NCBI GenBank assembly: GCA_963082875.1
Contig: OY720098.1
Location: 3,844,001 to 3,908,000, forward strand
DNA length: 64,000 bases
Origin: Corella eumyota
Lineage: Eukaryota; Chordata; Ascidiacea; Phlebobranchia; Corellidae
Reading direction: 5' to 3'
Shown here: piece after piece, positions 20,697 through 59,895 of the stretch
Position numbering within the stretch: the first letter of the stretch is position 1
Layout of the letters: each line of letters opens with the position of its first letter
Made by a program: the position numbers and the translations under genes
The notes under the pieces: generated by a model
The model's input: the letters and a program-made list of their open reading frames with translations, nothing else
The model's database searches: none
What the model was told of the DNA's origin: nothing

Positions 20697-21133
20697 TTTT
20701 TATTTCACATCCCTAAATTACAGCACTTAATTTCATTTTCTAAATATCTGTAAATAAAAACATGTCACAAGTTAAAACACAACTACATATATATCCTTGA
20801 CATAAATCTAAAACAACTATTCGATAACAGTTTCAAAAATTTCTTATTTTAAACAAAACATGAATGTTAATGATATGAAAACAAAATAAATATTTTACAT
20901 GATTATCATCAAGGTAAAGTTGAACCAGAAATTTTGACATAAAGCATTGCTTACTAACTATAATAAAACTTGTACAATTCCATAACATGGTTTACTGGAT
21001 TAAAATAAATTAATTAACCTTAATAAATACAATTTGAATGCTTGTGCAATTATTTTCTTGAAATATCTTCAGATGGTATATAAATAGATAGCCTATTTTT
21101 TAATAAACAAAAATATCCCAACAAAATTAAATT
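20697..21133. other. Spacer between transporter copy 7 and SMIM15
   Basis: About 440 AT-rich bases with no recognisable feature. It holds the promoter side of the transporter array and the 3' side of SMIM15. Confidence 0.5.
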
Positions 21134-21400
21134 TTAGTCCATTTTTGCTCTTCTGATATTTTTTAAATGTTTTTCTCTTTTGTTTGCCTTTTTCTTCTCC
21201 TTCTCTTTTGCGTCAATCATTTTTGATAACTTCCAAGCCAGAAAAGCGCTGATAAGAAAAAATGGAGACAAGCATAAAAACAAAGTCGATACAAAGTCCC
21301 ATGGGTCATTACCCACCCAAGTTAATAAGCTGATCACCCATTCTGGGGGTGGGTCTGACCCTGTATTTGGTTTCACATCAGCGGGTTCACCGTTTTCCAT
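21134..21400 (-). CDS. SMIM15: Small integral membrane protein 15
   Basis: A single exon codes for 88 residues. The stretch EWVISLLTWVGNDPWDFVST is followed by a hydrophobic segment (about residues 38-55) and then WKLSKMIDAKEKEKKKANKR. This matches the layout of vertebrate SMIM15 (about 74 residues): a KDP-type turn, one membrane segment, WKLAKMIEAREKE-like juxtamembrane sequence and a lysine-rich coiled tail. The N-terminus is about 14 residues longer than in vertebrates and is rich in Pro, Asp and Glu. The function of the family is unknown. The gene is head-to-head with the canopy gene, about 1.1 kb apart. Confidence 0.9.
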   Translation of the reverse strand: MENGEPADVKPNTGSDPPPEWVISLLTWVGNDPWDFVSTLFLCLSPFFLISAFLAWKLSKMIDAKEKEKKKANKREKHLKNIRRAKMD

Positions 21401-22506
21401 TTTTCAATATAAAAATCTTTAATATTTGAAAGATTCAAATTTCTATTAAAAAACAATAAAGCATTTATTAAAAAACAATAGAGCATAACGGTATAGTTTC
21501 ATCATCTTTAATTTCCTTTTAACAATTTTGTTTTATTTTTGTCTTTTCTACTGTTTATCTCATAACTATTAGTACAGTTTATGTTAGTATAATTTATGAT
21601 AAGGCCTCGCTTTCTAATAAATATGTTTACACTAATTATATACAACCATTTTAAAAACTAGAAAATTAAATGCAATAAAAATGTCTAAAATTACTTCTAT
21701 ATAGTTTAAATTCAAGCCTGTAATTGATATTATTTCCTGTTCTACTTTTAGTTCCGTAGATCACCAACAATGCATAAAAAAATAATGTGAAAAACTACGA
21801 ATTTAAATAGCTATTGTTTACAATTTATATACTGAAACACTTAACTGCTTAAGATAAATTAAAGAAATACAGTACGTAATATTTACAATTTATATACTAA
21901 AATACAGAAGATAAATTAATGTAACTTTTTTTTAACCTTAACATTTGTTAAACAAGTAACTAACGATTTAATCTTCTTTGTTTAATATTGCTCAATAATC
22001 GTAAAAGTCGCATGATATTTTGATTACTCTGCAAAAAATTATTTGCAGAATCATTCCAAAACAAAACAAGACGCAACAATGCATAACAATGTTAATATAT
22101 GATTTTTATGCTAAGTACTTACGTTTATAAAAAATATTTATAAAATAAAATTAGACCTAAAAACAATTTGCCAAATGTTAAAAAAATATAAATAAAACAT
22201 ATATGTCATTTAATTTTAATGACAACATTTGTTGTGATGTCACGGTTTCGTGAATTCAGCTGATTTTGTAGGACACGTGTAAATACCGTTGATAGTAAAA
22301 TCAAAAGTTTTCGAAACCTAAAAATAGCAACTTACTTTTTCTAAAACTGATAAATGTACATCTTTGAAGGAAAACGAATGTAATATTTTATGATTAATTG
22401 TTGTTCTTAAAGTATTGTGTAACATATAGTTAAGCTGTAAAGTATAATATTTTACTTTCTTACAGTTAAACTTTAGTTTAAAATATAATATATTTAAACG
22501 TTAAAC
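21401..22506. promoter_or_regulatory. Divergent intergenic region between SMIM15 and canopy gene
   Basis: About 1.1 kb lies between two divergently transcribed genes, so it should hold both promoters. A CRE/ATF-like TGATGTCA is at 22235-22242 and an E-box palindrome (ACACGTGT) is at about 22273-22280, both on the canopy side. ATF-type sites fit an ER folding factor, but this is inference from short motifs only. Confidence 0.4.
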
Positions 22507-24344
22507 ATGAAGTTTCGCCTACTGTTAGTTGGAATATTTTTACTGAGTTTATCAATGAATCTTTCAATGGGTGCCCGTGACCAAGATATTTATTGTGGAA
22601 GTAAGAATAAAATTGTTTGAATTAAATATTTTACCTAAAACAGTACAAAACTGAGTTTGGTGACCTTGGTCCTTGACCATGCCATAATATACTATAAAAT
22701 CTTAGTGTAATCATTAGTATTTATGGCGTGTTTAAATCATTAAATTAATTTAATTATTTTTTCCTGTTGCATTAATGCATTATGTATTGTTTAAATTTCT
22801 ATCACTTTTATTAAAGCGCAAAAAAAAACAAATAAAAAAAAACAGGATTCTAAAATTTAACAAAAATTTTATTCTGAAATGATATATATTATTTGTTATT
22901 TAATAACCCAGTGATCTGATTCAAACTATCAATCTACTTTTTATAGTTTGCAAAGCAATAATGAGTGAGGTAGAACACGAAGTTGGCAAAGTTGATCCAA
23001 AAAAGAAAATAGATGTTGGTAGTTACAGGGTTGACCCAAATGGAAAAACAAGAACTGTCCAAGTATAAAAAAATATTGAAATTTTTTCAAATTTACTTGT
23101 GTAGCCTATTTTATAATGTACTAAATGTCTGGGCTAGGCTTGTTTATTTTATTTCTTTTTGAATTAACTTTAGTAAAATTATTCTGTTTTTTTAGAAATC
23201 TTTTGCTAGATCAGAGGCACATTTAACTGATGTTTTGGAGAACGTTTGTAACGAAGTTACCGATAGTTACGTCAAAACTAAAGATCCAGAAACTGGAAAA
23301 CAAACGTGGGTGTAAATTTTCTGCAGTTAAAAATATGATTTTAACCAATTAAAACCAATTTCAATATTTACACAATATTTAAACACTTTTTTATGCTATT
23401 ACTTCGTATTATAGGCCACTTTTTTAATATTTATTATGATTTACTTATATGATTAACCAAGCATTTAAACTTACTAAACCAATGTTTATTCTTTAAATAA
23501 TTTGTCTAAATGAATAAGAATTTTAAACTTTTGCCTAACTAAAGTCCTTCCATCTGTCCAACCAGACTTTAAAAACAAATTTTATAAGATGTTTTTGATA
23601 AATAATGCCAATTCATGATACAAATAAAGAATTTATTTTTATGTTATTTAGAGTAAAAAGAATGGTGACTCATGATGGTAAGATGTCAGGTGATGTTGAT
23701 TTCTCCCAATTGATGGAAGACTCTAAAACTGGAGACACCCCTCCTGATGAGAAATCAAAATCACTCAGATTTGCAGTAAGATAACAAACTCGTTTCTGTT
23801 TAAATTTAAGAAAATCCCTTTAAAAAAGGCTAAAATCTATATACAATTGAGCTTAGTGAAAGGTATATAAGTGTTCAATATACAACCTACAAAATAAATA
23901 AAACTGATGTTTGTGGAACCCCTTCTGAAATGAAATACTTTGTTTAATATTTTTTTAATTAATTAAAACAAGTTTTGATTTATTTCGATATAGTGTGAAT
24001 CAATAGTAGAAGATTATGAAGACGAAATTTTACACTTCTTTAAAAATTCTCACACTGATGTTTTATCTGTTTGTGCTGATATCGCAGGTAAAAATATTTA
24101 AAACAAATTACTGTCACATGACTAAAAACATTTCATGGAAAATAAAATGCTTTTAATTTAAAAAAAAAATTCAACCTATGTCATGGTAAAATGTTGTGTT
24201 AAAATTATTTTTTTTTGGAAATGTGGCCAAATGGCTTCGTTAGATAAATAACTTTTAAACTACTCATATAGTTATTTTTTAATAAAAACAAATTGATGTT
24301 TTTTTTTAGAGTATTGCCCGAAAGCTGAAAAGGAAGAATTATAA
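22507..24344 (+). CDS. CNPY2: Canopy-family ER saposin-like protein (CNPY2-like)
   Basis: Six exons: 22507-22600, 22947-23062, 23196-23305, 23652-23775, 23994-24087 and 24310-24344, all with GT-AG borders and one continuous frame, coding for 190 residues. A signal peptide spans about residues 1-23. Then come YCGICKAIM (C30, C33), VDPKKKIDVGSYRVDPNG and RSEAHLTDVLENVC. The protein continues with LRFACESIVEDYEDEILHFF and ends VCADIAEYCPKAEKEEL. The six-cysteine saposin-like pattern and the VDPKK and RSEAHL blocks match vertebrate canopy 2. The C-terminal KEEL is a KDEL-like ER retrieval signal. Canopy proteins are ER chaperone-type factors acting on membrane receptors. A poly(A) signal candidate AATAAA is at 24595-24600. 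Confidence 0.93.
22655..22790 (+). repeat. Dispersed repeat copy in intron 1 of the canopy gene
   Basis: The sequence with TTTGGTGACC, GACCATGCCATAATATACT, GGCGTGTTTAAATCATTAAA and a T-rich end is repeated at about 57527-57650 with the same order and orientation. There it reads GACCATGCCATAACATAC and GGCATGTTTTAAATCATT. Two copies 35 kb apart show a mobile or formerly mobile element. I cannot place it in a named family. Confidence 0.6.
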
Positions 24345-25261
24345 ATTTGCCAATCTGAAATTAAAACTAGAAAATAGTACTCAACTAATTGTTATTAACA
24401 TATTTCTTACACATAATATATTTGTTATTGTTCTAAAATTAAGACAAATCGCACTTAAATTAGGCCTTTTTTGTTCTATTATTATCCAGAAAAAGGATGC
24501 TATACTAAACATAACATATTTGTAATTAAAATAGTTTTTTTGCCATTTTTTGCATCATTAAGTTTTGCATTTAATTTCTCTACTGACTTGCTTAAATAAA
24601 AACCAGTATATCTATCGTAATTTTGCATAGCCTATCTTTTTAAAAATAAATCTAAGTGTTTTTGTTACTTTCTCATATCAAGAGTGTTAGATTAGCTTTG
24701 TTTCATATATTTCACCTCATAAAAAATATCATAAAATAACTAATTTTATAATTTGACACAAAATAACAAACACATTATTGTGCTCTGATCACAATAATTT
24801 AGAAGTAAAAAAAATAGGTAAAAACGAAATTTAATTTGATTATAAAATCCAATAGGAACAGAAGTGCTATTTTTACCCTTTATATATTAACATACACAAT
24901 ACATAAATAGTATTGTTAATATTAAGTCATTTATAAATAGCGATAGTTAAAAAGCATATGTCGCCAGGGGCTAAATTAAGGTTTAAACTTTATTTGTGTA
25001 ATAATAAAACTGGCAAAAAAAAAAATAAAAATGTTAGTATAAAAGCATTAACGCTTCTCAAATAAGCTACATAAATGGAATATGTTCAGTCTGTTTTTAA
25101 ATATGATTTCGTACCAAAAGATAAAAACCTTAAAATTGAAGTACCTATTGGTACAAATAAAATGAGAATATTTTAAACCTATGTTCATGCTTTAAATATA
25201 TTATATTAAAAATAATGCATATGCAACAGAATTTTCGGCCAAAATTTGTCTAAGAAACAAT
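24345..25261. other. Convergent 3' intergenic region between canopy gene and HIBADH
   Basis: The two genes end towards each other here. A poly(A) signal candidate AATAAA on the plus strand is at 24595-24600. The rest is AT-rich with no recognisable gene or repeat. Confidence 0.5.
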
Positions 25262-27855
25262 TTACTTATCTTCTTTTGTGCTTATGTATTGATAGATGGA
25301 TGAAAAATCTTTGTGGGCAAAACCTTTTTCACATAACAATCTGTATATTTGTAGGGCATTCCCACCTAGTGGTGTGATGGATCCTGTATCACTGGCTGCT
25401 TGTTGAGCTAAACCAAGATCCTAAAATCAAGAAATTTTCAACTTTATTTGTTAGGATATAAAGTGTATAGCAAGTATAGTTAGTTGAATATAAACTTTAG
25501 TAAATAAATAAGCACATTCTTTTAACTTTTATACATACATTAGTGTCTTTGCAAACTTTTTTTAAATTAATAAACCCTTTCAATATACTTCAGGCCGAAA
25601 ATGTCTAAAAACTTAAACAACAACCTACATACCAGATTAAAAAATTGAAAACTTGACACAAAAACAAAATAAAATTTAAATGTAAAAAAAAAAAAAAATT
25701 TTAAAAACAGATTTTTTAACCTACTTTATACATGAGAGCAGTCCCGAAACCTCCTTGATAATTATTACTGCTTGGAACTCCATCTATCACCCCAGGAACT
25801 GGGTTGTATGTGTCCGATGACCAACATCTACCACTAGAGGTGTTAAAGATACCTGCTAATATTTTTGGGTCCAATCCCAACCTGAAAAAATAAGAAAATT
25901 TGAAATTGTAAAAAAATTTCACATAAAAATGGCCACAGACATTAAAGTTTACTCAAAAACTTACTTAATTCCTAAATTCATGGATTCAGACACACCAATC
26001 ATCGAGATAGCAAGTAACATATTATTGCAGATCTTGGCTGCCTGCCCAGTCCCTACATCACCACAATGTACAACATTCTATAAATATTATAAAAGGGCAA
26101 GTTTTAAATTTTTCACTGCGAGGTTTTTGAGTATTGGTATATTTTTCTTTTTAAATTATGAAATGGTATGTTTTTTATTGAACACTGTATTTATTGTAAA
26201 CCTACTAATGTACTTAGATTAGTTTATATTCACAAACTAAGTTTTTAAATTCTAGGAAAAAGTAAATAAAAAAAATTGTTTGAAAAAGTTTTACCTTGCC
26301 GCAGTGACTCAACAACTTTTTAGCAATTTCATAATTTTCCTTTGATCCTCCAACCATGAAAGTTAATGTTCCTGCTTGTGCAGCCCCAACACCTACAAGT
26401 AAAAAAAAAACTAAAATTTAAAAGGTAATATTTTTAAAATTAGCAAAAAATAAATTGATTGTTAACTTTTACTTCCGAGAAAAAATTAAAAAACAGTTAC
26501 CAATTGAATAACGGATTAAATACTTTTAAACTTTTAGATAACAAAAAATAAACCAATTTATCTTCCAAAATAATAACAAGAAAATGTATGTAATGTAAAA
26601 ATATCACAAACATATTTTTATTCATATCATGTTATTTAACAAAATAAATCTTATTTATTTACCCCCAGATACTGGTGCATCCATATAAGTTGAATCATGG
26701 AATTCAGCCTCTTTTGCAACTTGTTGTGAGACTGCCGGGTCAATGGTGGAACAATCAATTAACAAACTTCCTGAAGTGGCTGTTCTGTAAACAAACCAAG
26801 TTTAATTTATATTTAGTTAAATTTAGGCTTGAAATAAAAATCGTTGGTATATCATTATTTTTAAAGCATGCTAATTTTTTGTAAATAAAATAAACCTATA
26901 TTAATTATGTAGGACTTTTATAAGATATTTTTTTTAATTTAAAGTTTACTTTAATATTCCTTCTGAGCCCAAATAGACATCTTTTACATGAGAACTGTTT
27001 GGCAACATTGTAACAATCTTTTCTGCATTTTTAGCCACTTCTGATGGACTATTAACAATCTAAACAAAAAAAGTTTCTATTTTACCTGAAAATTGATAAA
27101 AAATAACCTTTTGTTGTAGTGAAAGCATACTTAAAAGAAATAATAAACCAAAAGTCTATGGTTTGATTCACGCTGAAAGCTTAATTTAGTTATTTAAGTT
27201 TTTACAAAAAAAATAAAATTTACTAACAAAAAATCAATAAAATGAATAACTACAATTTTTTAAACCTTAGCTCCAGCCCCTTGAACTGGTTTACAGCTAG
27301 AATCCACAACATCAAAAGCAACAACTTCATGATTGGTTTTAAGAAGGTTTAACGCCATTGGTCCTCCCATGTTGCCCAAACCTACAAACCCAATTGTACC
27401 AGTACACTGTAAAAAAAATTAACATTTTTTTATTCTTTTTTGTTCTTTTCAAGAATAAATTTTAACAAATTTAAAAAAAATTAATAATTAATCCTTTTAA
27501 AATATTGTATATTAAATTTTGTTTTTAAATCTATATCAGGATATATATAAACAGCAAAAAATATAAAAAAAAAATTTATGTGAATTGCAAAACCATAGCA
27601 ATTGCAGAAAGACGGCAAAATCGTCACAAAAAATCAAAAACTCTACAGCACAAACTGTATTAATTTTTTAATAAAACATAGATAACAAAAAATGCATTCA
27701 CAAGTTGTTATAATATTTAGGTTATTTACGTTTTTTTGTTTTTAAAAGGTTCTATTTTATTCGACAATAAAGTCAGTTATACAAACCTTGTTTCTTGAGA
27801 ATTGTTGTAGAACTTTAGTGCTTCGTATTAACTTCAAATTGAGGGTGGTGGCCAT
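25262..27855 (-). CDS. HIBADH: 3-hydroxyisobutyrate dehydrogenase, mitochondrial
   Basis: Eight exons: 27787-27855, 27266-27406, 26950-27059, 26663-26784, 26295-26392, 25965-26077, 25725-25881 and 25262-25420. All junctions keep frame, giving 322 residues (vertebrate enzyme about 336). The first 23 residues are basic with Ser and Thr and no acids, a likely mitochondrial presequence. [14 protein letters not shown] holds the NAD-binding GxGxx[21 protein letters not shown] is the family's substrate-binding block. [15 protein letters not shown] contains the catalytic lysine. [16 protein letters not shown] and [12 protein letters not shown] follow the vertebrate protein closely. The enzyme oxidises 3-hydroxyisobutyrate to methylmalonate semialdehyde with NAD in valine breakdown. 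Confidence 0.97.
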
Positions 27856-27954
27856 GTTTAATATTGAGTTTTAAACTTTAAAAATTATACAAATTGCAGC
27901 TAAAAAATTAATAAACAAAGTCATTAGTCAAGAATCACTCACGCATGAAAAAGA

Positions 27955-27962
27955 TGACGTCA
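27955..27962. promoter_or_regulatory. Palindromic CRE site upstream of HIBADH
   Basis: TGACGTCA, the full consensus CREB/ATF palindrome, lies 100 bases upstream of the HIBADH start codon, a usual promoter distance. It is a sequence match only. Confidence 0.45.
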
Positions 27963-28446
27963 AAAAACAATATTTTTATCCTCAATGCCGGCAAAAATTT
28001 ATTTATTACAAAAATCCTTAGTTTGCGTTGTATATAAATATTTCATGTAATTGATTACTTAATTAATTTGTATTTATTCATTATTCTACAGCTTATTTCT
28101 TAAAATCTTTGTTTTTTTGCAAAATTGACATATGAGCTGCCTCACTTATTATAATCATCTGCAATATATTATTGCAGTATATTTACTAAAAACACATGAT
28201 CAGTAACTTATTTATATCCTTATTTATAACTATAAAAACCAAGCCCACAGTAAAAAGGTCATTCAACTTTACTGAGTTAGGACCAGAGTTCACTTCCTAC
28301 TACCTTCATTTAAAAACATTATAAAGTAAAGTCTTTACTCCTGCTAAGCTGAAAAAACAATCTGTAGAGTAATTATTGCACTGCTGTATTAAGTGATAAC
28401 AAAAACTGCCAGAATCAACTTAAAACCGAATTAGGATAACAAATTG
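27963..28446. other. Intergenic region between HIBADH promoter and SINE
   Basis: About 480 bases with no recognisable gene or RNA. It is less A/T-monotonous than other spacers but shows no clear repeat. Confidence 0.45.
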
Positions 28447-28757
28447 ACCGGCAACGTGGTGTAGTGGTAAGAACACTTGCTACACCACACATAAGGTCGT
28501 GGGTTCAATACCCACTGCCCTTATGCTGTAGCACCCTTGACTAAGGCACCATAAACCGTATGAAATCCTGCTGAGCCAACACTTAATCAGCAGCATAATT
28601 ATCGGGCAATCATAATCTATAATATCCCAAACTGCCACAGGCAACTCGAGATTGGGTCACAGTAACTGATTTTACCCTATGTTTAAGTCGCGTATTCGAC
28701 TTTTCAACATCGAGGATATTGATGACAACATTGATGAAAGCGACTTTTTCATATATA
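28447..28757 (+). mobile_element. tRNA-derived SINE, family A, near full length
   Basis: The element starts ACCGGCAACGTGGTGTAGTG, carries an A-box-like GTGGTGTAGTGG and a B-box-like GGGTTCAATACCC, then the family body (GCACCCTTGACTAAGG, CTCCTGCTGAGCC-like, CAGCAGCATAATTATCGGGC, CCACAGGCAACTCGAGA) and ends near CATCGAGGATA without the usual A-tail. It lies just 3' of RPL15 and is the leftmost copy of the family in the window. Confidence 0.85.
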
Positions 28758-28834
28758 TATTTAGCTAACTAATTCTGTGTCAACTAGAGGTTTTCTACAC
28801 ACAAACACACAAGTTTATTATTTTGTTTAAAGAT

Positions 28835-28840
28835 TTTATT
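28835..28840 (-). terminator. Poly(A) signal of RPL15
   Basis: AATAAA on the minus strand lies about 20 bases after the RPL15 stop codon. The very short 3' UTR is typical of ribosomal protein genes. Confidence 0.6.
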
Positions 28841-28859
28841 GGCCAACAATGAAAATTGT

Positions 28860-30831
<1,972 letters not shown>

Positions 30832-31023
30832 CCTCTAAAATCATGAAAAACGTTTTATCAAAAATTCTAACTTTTGAACTACTTTTAAACTGTTTTTAAC
30901 TAATCATACACAATAAATATCCAATATTTTATAAGACTATTGCTTTTACTTATATATTTTGTTGTTGTTTATACTCAGAACACAATTAAAATACAGATTT
31001 AATAAGATTAATATGATATCGTA

Positions 31024-31056
31024 CCGTAAACTCAGAATGGTAAAAAAGAGAAATTT
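31024..31056 (-). promoter_or_regulatory. Probable RPL15 transcription start, 5' TOP tract and untranslated first exon
   Basis: On the minus strand the sequence runs TTTCTCTTTTTTACC and then, about 15 bases on, a GTACGA donor. A C followed by a pyrimidine run is the 5' TOP signature of translation-machinery genes, and the donor would splice to the acceptor just before the RPL15 ATG. The exact start site is inferred. Confidence 0.5.
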
Positions 31057-31346
31057 GAAGAAATAGCAAATGCTGAGCACGTCGCATTTGAACACCTGTG
31101 GCGCTATATTTTTTATATTTAAAATTTTATTTTAGAGTTTGTACATTTTAGTTCACATTCACTATAAAAGTTTTTTTTTTAAGTTTAAACGAAACACAAA
31201 CAAAAAATTAAATAAAACTTTTTTCCTACTTTTGCCCACATTTTAATTTTATTATAACGTCATTATAAATCAGTGCCAAAAAAAAATTCAATATTTCTAA
31301 ATTACCAAAAAATCTCCACAATATTTTAATTATTGTCGCTAATGCA

Positions 31347-31430
31347 TGGCAGAATGGCCGAGTGGTCTAAGGCGCTACGTTCAGGTCGTAGTCTACTTCG
31401 TAGGCGCGGGTTCGAATCCCGCTTCTGTCA
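31347..31430 (+). tRNA. tRNA-Leu (anticodon CAG)
   Basis: 84 bases. The acceptor stem TGGCAGA pairs with TCTGTCA. The anticodon stem CTACG/CGTAG encloses the loop TTCAGGT with anticodon CAG. A long variable arm follows, as in class II tRNAs, and the T-arm GCGGGTTCGAATCCCGC is perfect. No T-run terminator follows before the next tRNA. Confidence 0.96.
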
Positions 31431-31435
31431 CTTAC

Positions 31436-31508
31436 GCCCGGCTAGCTCAGTCGGTAGAGCGTTGGACTCTTAATCCAACGGTCGTGGGTTCGAGCCCCAC
31501 GTTGGGCG
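31436..31508 (+). tRNA. tRNA-Lys (anticodon CTT)
   Basis: 73 bases. The acceptor stem GCCCGGC pairs with GTTGGGC. The anticodon stem TTGGA/TCCAA encloses CTCTTAA with anticodon CTT, and the T-arm GTGGGTTCGAGCCCCAC is intact. It starts five bases after tRNA-Leu. Confidence 0.96.
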
Positions 31509-31511
31509 TAA

Positions 31512-31516
31512 TTTTT
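31512..31516 (+). terminator. Pol III terminator after tRNA-Lys
   Basis: A TTTTT run lies three bases after the tRNA-Lys discriminator, followed by a second T-run. It is the first T-run after either tRNA and so may end both transcripts. Confidence 0.7.
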
Positions 31517-31758
31517 ATTTTTGTAAAAGATTTGTATAATACCAAAATGTTAAAAGCAAAGCTTTAAATATATTTATATATAATACCATTCATTAACTGA
31601 TCGTGGATTCTTATATAAAATAAATACTTAGATGAAAATATTTTATTGCACATGTATAATATTGCACATCATAATAAACAGTGAAAAAATTAAGAAATGG
31701 AAAGATTCGATAAAAATGGATGTTGTACAAATGATGAAATGTGTGATTTGTGTTATTT

Positions 31759-59677
<27,919 letters not shown>

Positions 59678-59727
59678 CTATATAAAAAGTTTATTATTTT
59701 TTAAAATTTTGTTTAAATAAACATGAC

Positions 59728-59895
59728 AGCTAGAGCATTTGGCTTTGTTACTTAAAGTCCTGGGTTTAATTTCCACTGCTTCCATGTGGTAGCATCCTTA
59801 AGCAAGGCGTTATAAACGATAAAAACTCTAGACAAGCTAAAAACTAATAAGTATCAACTATTGGCCAATTATAATTAAAAATAATCCAAACTATT
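59728..59895 (+). mobile_element. SINE family A, body leading into the minisatellite
   Basis: AGTCCTGGGTTTAATTTCCA, AAGCAAGGCGTTATAAACGA and GGCCAATTATAATTAAAAAT are the head and body of family A in order. The point where the tail motif should begin is where the 35-bp array starts. Confidence 0.75.

Noticed and set aside
31346-31567. A 73-residue open frame reading MAEWPSGLRRY...
   Set aside because: It is a translation of the tRNA-Leu and tRNA-Lys genes, a well-known false protein.
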